46,922 nucleotides of DNA. Origin: an uncultured Eubacteriales bacterium. Its GTDB lineage: Bacteria; Bacillota; Clostridia; Christensenellales; Borkfalkiaceae. The notes beneath the pieces are model-generated. The model had not been told where the DNA came from. It saw nothing but the letters and a program-made list of their open reading frames with translations, and made no database searches. The DNA lies in NCBI GenBank assembly GCA_958421945.1, contig CATZMZ010000011.1, positions 1 to 46,922 on the forward strand, in the 5' to 3' direction. Shown in pieces: positions 8,438-17,472 of this stretch (within the stretch, counting starts at the first letter, position 1; each line of letters begins with the position of its first letter). Made by a program: the position numbers and the translations under genes.

Positions 8438-10198
8438 ATGAGAAGTTTGAAAAAAATATTAAGTATTGCTTTATGTTTAACGATTTTGGGAACGTCGGCA
8501 GGCGTTTTTAACGCATGTGAAAACAATAATACAGACAAAACCAAAACAGTATTAGATATATCTGCATTCAGCCTTGGTCTGGGAGGATCTTGGTTTGAAA
8601 ATTGTGTTCAAAGATTTGAAAACGCAAACAAAGAAAAAGAATATGCTCCCGGTAAAAAGGGTGTGAAAGTTAATATCAATGATTCTCTTGACGGAAATTT
8701 ATCTAATATCAAAACAGACGGTAACGCTATAATTTTAGGCGGTCTTACAAACAATTTGACATACCATGTTCAAAACGGTGATTTGCTTAGTATTAACGAC
8801 GTTATGAATGAGGATTTAGAAGAAGTCGGCGGGAAGATCTTGTCCATTGCAGATAAAATACCCGAAGACGAAAAGTCATTATATAGGGTTAACGGGGAGT
8901 ATTATGCCGCACCTGAATTAGAGTATTATACGGCAACGACATACGACCGTAATTTGTTCAATAATTATGGATTGTATTTTGCAAAGGTAGGGGCTTCGGG
9001 CGTGAGCTTCTATAGTTCGATTTGTAATAAGACGTATACGTTTATTTCTATAGGTGATAATGAAAGCAAGTCTTGCGGACCTGACGGAAAATATCACACG
9101 GAAGACGACGGGTTGCCCTCATCATTGTATGAACTTGCTGCTTTATGTGAATTTATGAAATCAAAATCTATTTCTCCGTTCGCGGTGTCAGGAGAATATA
9201 AAAATTATTGTAACTCACTGCTTAACGCCATTATGTGTTCATTACAAGGCTACACGGCTGATACAATGTTTACGTTAAACAGCGACGGCTTTGACGTTAT
9301 TACCGGTTGGACGAACGAAAATTTGTTTCCCGGTATAAATTACATTAAAAAGCCTATAGTTCAAACTATACCTATAACGGAGGAAACTGGCTATTATACT
9401 ACATGGTCCGCAGACAAGTACTATGCCGAGGCGTTTGTGGAGATGATTACCAAACAAGGCTGGTGGTATACGGGAACAAAGTTAGAAACAAACTCTCATA
9501 CCGAGGCTCAAACCGATTTTATTTATAGCGGTTATGGTAATAATGAAAAAATCGGTATGCTGGTGGAGTACTCGTACTGGTATAACGAAGCGAAATTCAG
9601 TAATTCTTTTGATTATTTTTATTCTGAATTCAATGAGGTTGAGGAGCGCGACATAGCGTTTATGCCGATGCCCGTGAATTTGGAAAAAACGGTTACTGAA
9701 AACAACGGAGAACCCGCAACCATTCTGTCTGTAAGCAACTCTTATCTTATAGTAAATGCAAACATCAAGGATAACGAAGAAGTAGTCTCGGCTGTAAAAG
9801 ATTTTATTAGGTTTTATTACTCGGAAAAAGAACTTTCAAGAACAACCGTTGATTTGGGCTTGACAAAAAGATTAAATTACGAAATTCTGGATTCGGATAA
9901 AGTTAGTTTTCCAAAATACTGTCAATCGCTTTGGAATGTCCGAAAAAGCGGGAATGTGGTGAGAATTATCGGAAGTACGGAAACATTTAAAAATGAAAAA
10001 GGATTGTTCCAACGCGGATTTATTGACGGAGCGTTTGGTGCTGTGGGATATAGATCGTGTTTTAGCGAAATATATAACAACACCAAAACGGCAAGAGATT
10101 GTTTCGAGTCGCAAATGGTTGATAAAAACACGTGGAACGGTTATTACAAAGGGTCATCTGCAGTTGCAGATTACAATGGTTTGGTTTATTCAAAGTAA
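8438..10198 (+). CDS. ABC transporter solute-binding lipoprotein (family 1)
   Basis: The 586-residue protein starts with a lipoprotein signal peptide ending FNAC (Cys27). An early KTKTVLDISAFSLG strand and repeated Trp/Tyr-rich segments fit large family-1 sugar-binding proteins, and it is followed at once by two matching permeases. It would capture an oligosaccharide at the outer face of the membrane. GGAGG lies 11 bases before the ATG. The size is above the usual 400-450 residues, which suggests a large ligand. Confidence 0.85.
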   Translation: MRSLKKILSIALCLTILGTSAGVFNACENNNTDKTKTVLDISAFSLGLGGSWFENCVQRFENANKEKEYAPGKKGVKVNINDSLDGNLSNIKTDGNAIILGGLTNNLTYHVQNGDLLSINDVMNEDLEEVGGKILSIADKIPEDEKSLYRVNGEYYAAPELEYYTATTYDRNLFNNYGLYFAKVGASGVSFYSSICNKTYTFISIGDNESKSCGPDGKYHTEDDGLPSSLYELAALCEFMKSKSISPFAVSGEYKNYCNSLLNAIMCSLQGYTADTMFTLNSDGFDVITGWTNENLFPGINYIKKPIVQTIPITEETGYYTTWSADKYYAEAFVEMITKQGWWYTGTKLETNSHTEAQTDFIYSGYGNNEKIGMLVEYSYWYNEAKFSNSFDYFYSEFNEVEERDIAFMPMPVNLEKTVTENNGEPATILSVSNSYLIVNANIKDNEEVVSAVKDFIRFYYSEKELSRTTVDLGLTKRLNYEILDSDKVSFPKYCQSLWNVRKSGNVVRIIGSTETFKNEKGLFQRGFIDGAFGAVGYRSCFSEIYNNTKTARDCFESQMVDKNTWNGYYKGSSAVADYNGLVYSK

Positions 10199-10213
10199 TT
10201 TCGGGGTGCTTAT

Positions 10214-11170
10214 ATGGGAGAAATTGTTGAAAAAAACGGAATTAAACAAAAAGTCCCGATAAAGCGTTCAACGAAGCGAACGATTTTCTATATCGCGATA
10301 ATGGCTTTACCCATTTTGTTGTTTTGTATATTTTATGTTTACGTCAATTTAAGCGTTGTTACGTTAGCATTTAAAGAATACGAAATCACTCCTAACGGGT
10401 ATGTTGCGTCTTTTGCCGGTTTTAAAAATTTTAAGGCAGTTTTTGATGTTTTTAAGACGGGAGACAATGTGGATATGATTTGGACATCGCTTGCGGCTAC
10501 AGGTATAAATATTGTTATTTCAATGCCGTTGTCGTTATTCTTCTCGTTTTATATTTATAAAAAGGGAGTTCTTGCGGGGTTTTTTAAGGTTATTCTTTTC
10601 TTACCGCAAGTTGTTTCGACCGTCGTTCTCTCTTTATTATTTAAATATATTGTAACTGATGTATACGTTGCAATAACGGGGGCTGAAGCAGGTCTTTTTA
10701 GTTCCGAATCGACAGCATATCCCACATTGTTTTTTTATTCGTTGTGGGTTGGATTCGGTGTAAATATTTTACTTTATAGCGGAGCGATGAGTTCTATAAA
10801 TGATTCCGTTGTGGAATCCGCTCATTTAGACGGTGTTAATGCTGCACAAGAGTTCTGCTATATAACTTTCCCTTTGATTTACTCTACGTTTGTGACTTTT
10901 TTAATTACGAGTTTTGCGGCAATTTTTACAAATCAGTTGAACATTTATACGTTTTTCGGTGAAAATACTTCCTTAAAAACGGTGGGCTATTATTTATTTG
11001 TTCAATCATACCTTGCAGAACCGGTTTCATGGACAAACGCGGCAAGCGGAACGGTTTATTTAAGTTTTTCTGAAATTTCAGCATTGGGGTTGATTATTAC
11101 CGTTATTGTATTCCCGTTAACCGTTTTGGTAAAGCACTTATTACAAAAATACGGACCGAAAACCGAATAA
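10214..11170 (+). CDS. ABC sugar transporter permease, MalF/UgpA type
   Basis: The 318-residue protein has about six transmembrane helices, the first at residues 24-46. The EAA loop that contacts the ATPase is ESAHLDGVNAAQEF (residues 201-214), followed by ITFPLIYS. It starts 15 bases after the binding-protein stop, in the normal order binding protein, MalF-like, MalG-like. No ATPase gene is present, so a shared MsmX-type ATPase elsewhere in the genome is expected. Confidence 0.9.
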   Translation: MGEIVEKNGIKQKVPIKRSTKRTIFYIAIMALPILLFCIFYVYVNLSVVTLAFKEYEITPNGYVASFAGFKNFKAVFDVFKTGDNVDMIWTSLAATGINIVISMPLSLFFSFYIYKKGVLAGFFKVILFLPQVVSTVVLSLLFKYIVTDVYVAITGAEAGLFSSESTAYPTLFFYSLWVGFGVNILLYSGAMSSINDSVVESAHLDGVNAAQEFCYITFPLIYSTFVTFLITSFAAIFTNQLNIYTFFGENTSLKTVGYYLFVQSYLAEPVSWTNAASGTVYLSFSEISALGLIITVIVFPLTVLVKHLLQKYGPKTE

Positions 11171-11185
11171 GAGGCAGGTTATGTT

Positions 11186-12127
11186 ATGAATAAAAAGAAA
11201 ATAAAAATAAATCCGTTAATGGCAATACTTTTCGTCGTATTACTCTTATACACTGTTTCGATTTTGTTCGTATTGGGCTGGGGTTTTATGACGTCGTTTA
11301 AGCATTTTGCCGATTTCAGAACAAATCCCGCGGGGTTCCCGGATTTCAGCTTTTGGCGTAATTCCAAAATCCCCGGTGAAGATAGATTTTATTCTAATTA
11401 TATTTTTGCTTGGGAAAGATTTAACATGAAACTTTCCGCAACTTATTATGAGGGAATTATTAATCAGAGGAAAGTAACGCATATCAGACAGGTGGGTTTT
11501 TTTGACGCATTATTAAATACAATTCTTTATGCCGGCGGTTGTAGTATTTTGGCTACGCTTACACCGTGTATAGTCGGATATATGTGTTCGAAGTATAAAA
11601 ATAAATTTAGTCGTTTTGTAAACGTCGGGGTTATTTTGATTATGGTTTTGCCTTTGTTTGGTACAACGCCGGCAATGATTAACTTGTTCAGACAATTAGG
11701 GATATTCGATTCGTTTTTCGGTCCGTGGCTGACTGCAATATCTTTTACTAATATGTATTACCTGATTTTCTACGGTGCGTTTGAAGGTTTATCGGATACG
11801 TACACAGAAGCCGCAGAAATTGACGGAGCCTCTCAGTTAAAGATTCTTGTTTCGATTGCAATTCCTTTGGTGTCAAAATTAATTTTAACATCTATTTTAT
11901 TGCATTTTGTTACGTACTGGAATGATTATACGGTTTCGGTCGTTTTTTTAAGAACTAAACCCACTTTGGCTTATGCGGTATACTACGCAACACAACACGG
12001 TTTTGGCGGTCAGGTTCCCAAAAAGATTGCCGCATTGATGATGTTGGCAATCCCTATTTTGATTTTATTCGTTATTTTTAAAGATAAACTGATGGGTAAT
12101 ATTTCTTTGGGAGGAATAAAAGAATAA
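11186..12127 (+). CDS. ABC sugar transporter permease, MalG/UgpE type
   Basis: This 313-residue inner-membrane protein has a first helix at residues 11-35 and an EAA loop YTEAAEIDGASQLKI (residues 206-220) followed by IAIPLVS. It is the partner of the preceding permease, 15 bases upstream, and probably forms a heterodimeric channel with it. It ends 2 bases before the next gene. Confidence 0.9.
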   Translation: MNKKKIKINPLMAILFVVLLLYTVSILFVLGWGFMTSFKHFADFRTNPAGFPDFSFWRNSKIPGEDRFYSNYIFAWERFNMKLSATYYEGIINQRKVTHIRQVGFFDALLNTILYAGGCSILATLTPCIVGYMCSKYKNKFSRFVNVGVILIMVLPLFGTTPAMINLFRQLGIFDSFFGPWLTAISFTNMYYLIFYGAFEGLSDTYTEAAEIDGASQLKILVSIAIPLVSKLILTSILLHFVTYWNDYTVSVVFLRTKPTLAYAVYYATQHGFGGQVPKKIAALMMLAIPILILFVIFKDKLMGNISLGGIKE

Positions 12128-12129
12128 TT

Positions 12130-15100
12130 ATGAAAAAAATAAAAATTTCCATATCCGTTTCTTTGTTATGCATGTTGATCGGTTGTTGTTTTTTCGCTTT
12201 TAATTTTTTTATAAAGACAAATAATGTTAATGCGGAAATATTTTATGACGTTCCGGCCATAGAGAGAGAATATGGTTTAAATGAATCAAGGACTTTACCG
12301 AACAATATTACCGTTGAGTATGAAAATAAGACTTATAATGCGACAAACGGAGTTGTTGTTTTCCCCGGGAATCTTGTAAAATCTATAGGCGGCGCTCCTA
12401 TAAGATTAAACGTTGCAGGCAAATGTTTTGTAAAGTACTTTTTTACGTCAGAAAGCGGTAAATTTGTAACTGTTATTGATGAATTTATAGTATCTTACGA
12501 TAAATTCGGGTTTTCGGTAGACAATGATAGCAGTTGCGAGATTATTAAAGATGATAATTTAATTTGCGAGAACAATAATGATAATTCCTTATACTCCGGT
12601 AATAACGGAATGATTTTAAGGATATATTCAGGGTGCACTTTTAATTATAACGTTCCGTTGGATTTATCCAAAAACGTTAACGACAATGGATTAAGTGAAA
12701 TTTTATCGATTGATCCCCGTCTTAATAAGGTTCATTACGTAGGAAATGAAAAAACCGATGAGAGCGGGTTTGTCGTTGACGAAAACGGCAATTTGAAAAA
12801 AGATGTTTTCGGAAATGCTTATAAAAATCAAGGCAATAATATATATGCGATCGACGGAGTCGTAGCTGAAAACGTTGTTATAAGATTAACGGATTGTTAC
12901 GATTCCTTAAAGTATCTTGATATAGTTCTTGATTGCAAGGATGAGGATTATGCCGGTATTACGTATATGCGAGGAAGAATCGGCGGGGATAGCAAATCCT
13001 ATGGCGGTTGGGCTGAATCCGATGCTGCAAGTACTTATCAAAGAGCAGAGTGTTTTCAAGATGGCGTACGAGGGTTAATATATACAGACAGATTTGGCAT
13101 TGCACATTCAGGGAGAAATTATATTGCGACTGACAGACCTATAACTCTGTGCTATGATACTATTACGCAAAGATTGTATTATAAAAGGGGGACGGATATC
13201 AGGTTAATAGTGGATTTTTCAAATGAAACCCTTTTCGGAAATAAAAAGTTTAGCGGGTTTACAACCGGCGAAGTATTCTTATCGCTATTTTGTGAAAATT
13301 ATTTAGAATCCGACTTTGCCAGAATAGACGTTCTTTCTATAGGAGGAAATGTTGATGATGTTACGTCGTTGAAAGATGGAATATATAATGATACGACAGA
13401 TCCGAAAGTAGAGATTATTATCGATAAAACAAATGACTTAGGCGTTTATGCTGCAAAAGGTGAAACGTTTACAATTCCGGAAACAGTAGTAAAAGACGTT
13501 AATTTTAATAACGATTTAACTATAAGGGTCTATAAAAATTTCGGAGAAAAAAATCAATCGATTATAAATGTTCAGGATAACAAATTTATCGTTGATGAAG
13601 TCGCTACTTTTACGATTGTCTATACGGCAACAGATATTTATGGTAATAAGGGAATAAATTACTTAAATGTTGTAGGCGTTAACGAGAAAAATTCTTTAGG
13701 TATAGTTGTAGAAAAACTTGAAAATATAAAATTTGCCCAAAAAAATATTTTACCGAATTATCTTGTTTCCACAATAAACGATAAAGAAAAAATCAATGTG
13801 GAAATTTATGCGGAAAAAGACGGCAGGAAGATAGCCATAAATGCTAATACGCAAGAATTTATTCCTCAGGAATTAGGAGAATATTGTATCAATTATTTGG
13901 TGTCGGATAATTTAAATTCGATAAAGTATTCTTATTATGTAAATTGTATTACAAACGAAAGAACGGTATTTATGGATAAACCGTTTTTATATACGCATTA
14001 TTTGAAAAATGCCGAATATTCTTTTGAACCATTGTATGCATTACAGAAACAAAGCGACGGAACCTATGATAGCTTACAAGCAGAATGTTATATCTCTTTT
14101 GACGGCGGAGAGTATCAAAAAGTAACCGACTTATCGCAAGTGAAGATAAGCGGTAGCAAAAGTCTGACGGTAAAGTATTTTTACGACGGTGTATACAGTG
14201 AAACATCTACCGCTTTAATAGTTGATGTGGGTTTTAATACGGATTCGCTTTCATTAAAAGATTATTTTTTAGGTGATTTTAACGTAGATACCATTAACGG
14301 AGACGGAATTTCCGTAAAAAACGATATTGTTTATGAATCGATTGCAACCAAAGGAAACAATAAACTGAGATTCGTAAATCCTATTAATTATCAAGACTTT
14401 AAGTTCGAATATTTTATTCCGACAAGACAGGATAATTTTGAAAAATTAAACGTTATATTGATAGATGGTAAAAATTCTGAAAATAAAGTAAAAATTTCTA
14501 TCAGGAATTTCGGCAAGCAAGCATTATGTTCTGTTAACGGTTCTACGGAAATAGGAATCGGTGAAAAGTTTTCCGGCGGTTATTCGATTAACATTAAATA
14601 TAACTACGATAGGGGATTCTTTTTGGTCGGTAACGGTAAAACGGCGTTTAATATGGATTTCGCCGGAGACTTTGCTTATTTGGAATTAGAGCTTGAAAAA
14701 ATAACCGGTAATTCGGCTATAAACGTCAAGACTTTGAATAACGTCAGTTTTTACAATTCAACAAAGTCAGATATATTTGCACCTGAGATTTGGACAAAAA
14801 AATTATACGGAAGATATGAAATCGGAGAGATAATTACTTTATCGCCTATGTGTATCAAAGATGTTTTATCTCCGATAAACGTCAAGTCTAGAAGCATTAG
14901 GGTTGAAATGCCAAGCCGCAATTTTGCTCAAACTGTAGATGGTAGGATTCTTAACGGGAAGCAAGATTATTCAAGTGATTTAAAAATTGCTTTAACCGAA
15001 TACGGAACATATAATGTGTATTACAGCGGTTCTGACTTGAAGGGAAATCCGTGCAGTTTGTTATATAGTTTTGTGGTTGTAGACAAGATTGCGCCGACAA

Positions 15101-15372
15101 TTGAATTACAAAACGAATTTAACGAGATCAATCCATGCAATATTAAGAAAGGAGAAAGAATAAACGTAAAGTATTCCGTAAGCGATAATTTAACCGAATC
15201 GGATAAATTAGACGTTCTGATAAATGTTTTGGATAATCAATCGGGTTTAATATTGATAAATACTAATACAGAAATTAAATTTGAGAAATCCGGAACATAT
15301 ACCGTGTATATTTATTGCACGGACGAGGATGGTAACTCTGCTTGCAGATTTTTTAATGTTCTTGTTAAATAG
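12130..15372 (+). CDS. Large exported protein with bacterial Ig-like domains
   Basis: The 1080-residue protein has an N-terminal hydrophobic export signal (residues 4-30). LIGC at residues 16-19 could be a lipobox, but hydrophobic residues continue after it, so a signal peptidase I site near NVNA is equally possible. The middle (about residues 270-410) looks like a beta-sandwich glycan-binding domain. Ig/cadherin-like units end in phrases such as YTATDIYGNKG, YSGSDLKGNPC and YCTDEDGNSA. No catalytic motif is recognised. Its place between the permeases and a DUF4838 lipoprotein suggests a surface glycan-binding role. Confidence 0.65.
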   Translation: MKKIKISISVSLLCMLIGCCFFAFNFFIKTNNVNAEIFYDVPAIEREYGLNESRTLPNNITVEYENKTYNATNGVVVFPGNLVKSIGGAPIRLNVAGKCFVKYFFTSESGKFVTVIDEFIVSYDKFGFSVDNDSSCEIIKDDNLICENNNDNSLYSGNNGMILRIYSGCTFNYNVPLDLSKNVNDNGLSEILSIDPRLNKVHYVGNEKTDESGFVVDENGNLKKDVFGNAYKNQGNNIYAIDGVVAENVVIRLTDCYDSLKYLDIVLDCKDEDYAGITYMRGRIGGDSKSYGGWAESDAASTYQRAECFQDGVRGLIYTDRFGIAHSGRNYIATDRPITLCYDTITQRLYYKRGTDIRLIVDFSNETLFGNKKFSGFTTGEVFLSLFCENYLESDFARIDVLSIGGNVDDVTSLKDGIYNDTTDPKVEIIIDKTNDLGVYAAKGETFTIPETVVKDVNFNNDLTIRVYKNFGEKNQSIINVQDNKFIVDEVATFTIVYTATDIYGNKGINYLNVVGVNEKNSLGIVVEKLENIKFAQKNILPNYLVSTINDKEKINVEIYAEKDGRKIAINANTQEFIPQELGEYCINYLVSDNLNSIKYSYYVNCITNERTVFMDKPFLYTHYLKNAEYSFEPLYALQKQSDGTYDSLQAECYISFDGGEYQKVTDLSQVKISGSKSLTVKYFYDGVYSETSTALIVDVGFNTDSLSLKDYFLGDFNVDTINGDGISVKNDIVYESIATKGNNKLRFVNPINYQDFKFEYFIPTRQDNFEKLNVILIDGKNSENKVKISIRNFGKQALCSVNGSTEIGIGEKFSGGYSINIKYNYDRGFFLVGNGKTAFNMDFAGDFAYLELELEKITGNSAINVKTLNNVSFYNSTKSDIFAPEIWTKKLYGRYEIGEIITLSPMCIKDVLSPINVKSRSIRVEMPSRNFAQTVDGRILNGKQDYSSDLKIALTEYGTYNVYYSGSDLKGNPCSLLYSFVVVDKIAPTIELQNEFNEINPCNIKKGERINVKYSVSDNLTESDKLDVLINVLDNQSGLILINTNTEIKFEKSGTYTVYIYCTDEDGNSACRFFNVLVK

Positions 15373-15388
15373 GTAATAGGTTGAGAAA

Positions 15389-17470
15389 ATGATAAAAAAA
15401 TTAAATGTAATTGTATGTTTTATACTTGTCGCATTTTTTTCTGCCTCGGTTTTAAATGGTTGTAAAAGCGATAAGGATGTAACGATTATAAAGAACAGAT
15501 CCGAATCTTTGACAGGTATCCATGATTATACCGCAAAAGAAGTGCCTTCGCAAGATTATATGGTAAAAAACGGTGTCACGGAATATAAATTAGTCGTTCC
15601 GGTAAATCCTTCTAACAGCATATTGATAGCTGTCGAAGAATTTAATAGTTTGTTTAAGAAGGCAACGAATTTAACTCTGCCGTATATAAGCGATAATAAT
15701 TGTAAGTATGATAAAAACGAGAAATTCATTTCTTTGGGTGATACTTCGTTGTTAAAACAAGCCGGCGTATCCTATGATAAAAGCATACTTAAATACGACG
15801 GGTGTAGGATTATTACAAAAGATAAATCCGTTTTTTTGTTAGGGGCATCTGACGATGGGGTTATAAATGCAGTATACGATTTTATGAAAATTTGTTTTAA
15901 TTATGAATTTTATTACAGAGACTGCGTTGAAATCGATAAAAATATTTCGGATTTAAAACTTTATGATTTTGATGTGACTGACGTTCCGGATATTGCTATA
16001 AGAAAATCTCCGCACGAATTATATTTGCTTCATGATAATTCACCGCATATTACAGACTATTACGCCTTTGGTGAAGGAGCTGAGGTAGATGCGAAAAACA
16101 GGGCGAGAAGATATAAATACAACCAATCTTCCTATGGTATGCTTTTACCTATCTATGATAAGTTTAATGCTGAGGGCGGTTATAAGGCATTTCATAATGC
16201 GTTCAATTATGTTACTAAAGAACAGGCAAAACCCGGCTGGTTGTCTTTGTCCGGTGAACAATTGTGTTATTCTGCTTCAAGCCATACCGACCATTTCGAT
16301 GAGGAAAATTTTAATCTGTTAGCAGAGCATTGTGCAAAGAAAATCGAAGACTCGTTGGTGAAATACCCGAGAGAAATATATCCCGGATATAATACTGCTA
16401 CATTGACTCAAATGGATGCCGCCGGTTTTTGTACTTGTCCTACCTGTACGGCATGGAAGGAAAAAGATAACGGGGCGATAAGCGGCGGAATGATAAGACT
16501 GAATAATGCCGTGATGAAAAAAGTTAAGGAATGGATGGATAAACCGGAAAATCAAGATTATAAGAGAGATAATTTCAAGTTGTTGTTTTTCGCTTATTCT
16601 TTAAGCGAAGACGCGCCGGTTGTATATAACGACAAGTTACAGGTTTATGAACCGGCTAATGACGAGGTTATTCCGCGCGACGATGTGGGAGTGTATTATG
16701 CAGCCATCGAATCTTTTTCTTATACGCGAGATATTTATAACGATATCAACAAGCAGGGAAGAGATGTATTGCAAAAATGGAAAACGTTAAGCGATTGTGT
16801 TTGGCTTTGGACTTACGGGCTTTTTTATAAGTCGAATGCTTATTTTTGCGATGTTTTTAGTTTCTTTAATACAGACGCATATTCGTTTTTTGCCAAAAAC
16901 GGCGTATTGTGTAGTTGGACGGAAACTGAAAACACGGCAATAGGTGCAACGACCTGGTTTAGAACGTTATTGATATATCTGCAAAGCAAGCTGATGTGGG
17001 ATGCTTCTTTGGATAGCGGGATTTTAATAAAAAAATATTTCGAAGCCATGTATAAAGACGCGGCAGATACAATGTATGAAATGTTTATTGATTGTCGATT
17101 GCATTTTGCGAAATTGAGTGAAAAAGAACAAAAAATTAAAGTCGGCTCAATAATTCGCAATAAAGATTATTATACTCCCGATGAATTTAAAACGTGGATT
17201 TCCTATACCGATCAAGCGACTTTAAAAATAGAAAAATATAAAGAATCCGACCCGAAATTGTATTACTTGTTAAAAGATCGGATTGAAATCGAAGCTGTCG
17301 GACCTATTTATTGCTTACTTGATCTTTATGGAGGGGACAGGGGTACGCCGCCTATTACTTATGAAGAAAGACAAGGGTATATCGATAGGTTGTTGGTGTT
17401 TGCAAATGTATATCCGAATTTTAAAGGACCGGAATCGGATTTTGTTAAAATAATCGAAAGTTGGAGATGA
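15389..17470 (+). CDS. DUF4838-domain lipoprotein (glycosidase-like)
   Basis: The 693-residue protein has a lipoprotein signal ending LNGC (Cys25). Residues 65-180 resemble the N-terminal alpha/beta domain found ahead of GH20/GH67-type barrels (KFISLGDTSLL, VFLLGASDDGVINAVYDF). The centre is a DUF4838 TIM-barrel-like domain with the Cys cluster GFCTCPTCTAW (about residues 345-355) and an aromatic-rich segment WLWTYGLFYKSNAYFCD. DUF4838 is related to glucuronidase/hexosaminidase folds, but activity is not established. Surface glycan processing is inferred from the lipid anchor and the operon. Confidence 0.75.
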   Translation: MIKKLNVIVCFILVAFFSASVLNGCKSDKDVTIIKNRSESLTGIHDYTAKEVPSQDYMVKNGVTEYKLVVPVNPSNSILIAVEEFNSLFKKATNLTLPYISDNNCKYDKNEKFISLGDTSLLKQAGVSYDKSILKYDGCRIITKDKSVFLLGASDDGVINAVYDFMKICFNYEFYYRDCVEIDKNISDLKLYDFDVTDVPDIAIRKSPHELYLLHDNSPHITDYYAFGEGAEVDAKNRARRYKYNQSSYGMLLPIYDKFNAEGGYKAFHNAFNYVTKEQAKPGWLSLSGEQLCYSASSHTDHFDEENFNLLAEHCAKKIEDSLVKYPREIYPGYNTATLTQMDAAGFCTCPTCTAWKEKDNGAISGGMIRLNNAVMKKVKEWMDKPENQDYKRDNFKLLFFAYSLSEDAPVVYNDKLQVYEPANDEVIPRDDVGVYYAAIESFSYTRDIYNDINKQGRDVLQKWKTLSDCVWLWTYGLFYKSNAYFCDVFSFFNTDAYSFFAKNGVLCSWTETENTAIGATTWFRTLLIYLQSKLMWDASLDSGILIKKYFEAMYKDAADTMYEMFIDCRLHFAKLSEKEQKIKVGSIIRNKDYYTPDEFKTWISYTDQATLKIEKYKESDPKLYYLLKDRIEIEAVGPIYCLLDLYGGDRGTPPITYEERQGYIDRLLVFANVYPNFKGPESDFVKIIESWR

Positions 17471-17472
17471 AT

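Noticed and set aside
17461..17472. TTG start overlapping the DUF4838 gene for the next lipoprotein
   Set aside because: GGAG at 17463-17466 lies inside that extension and is spaced for ATG 17473.
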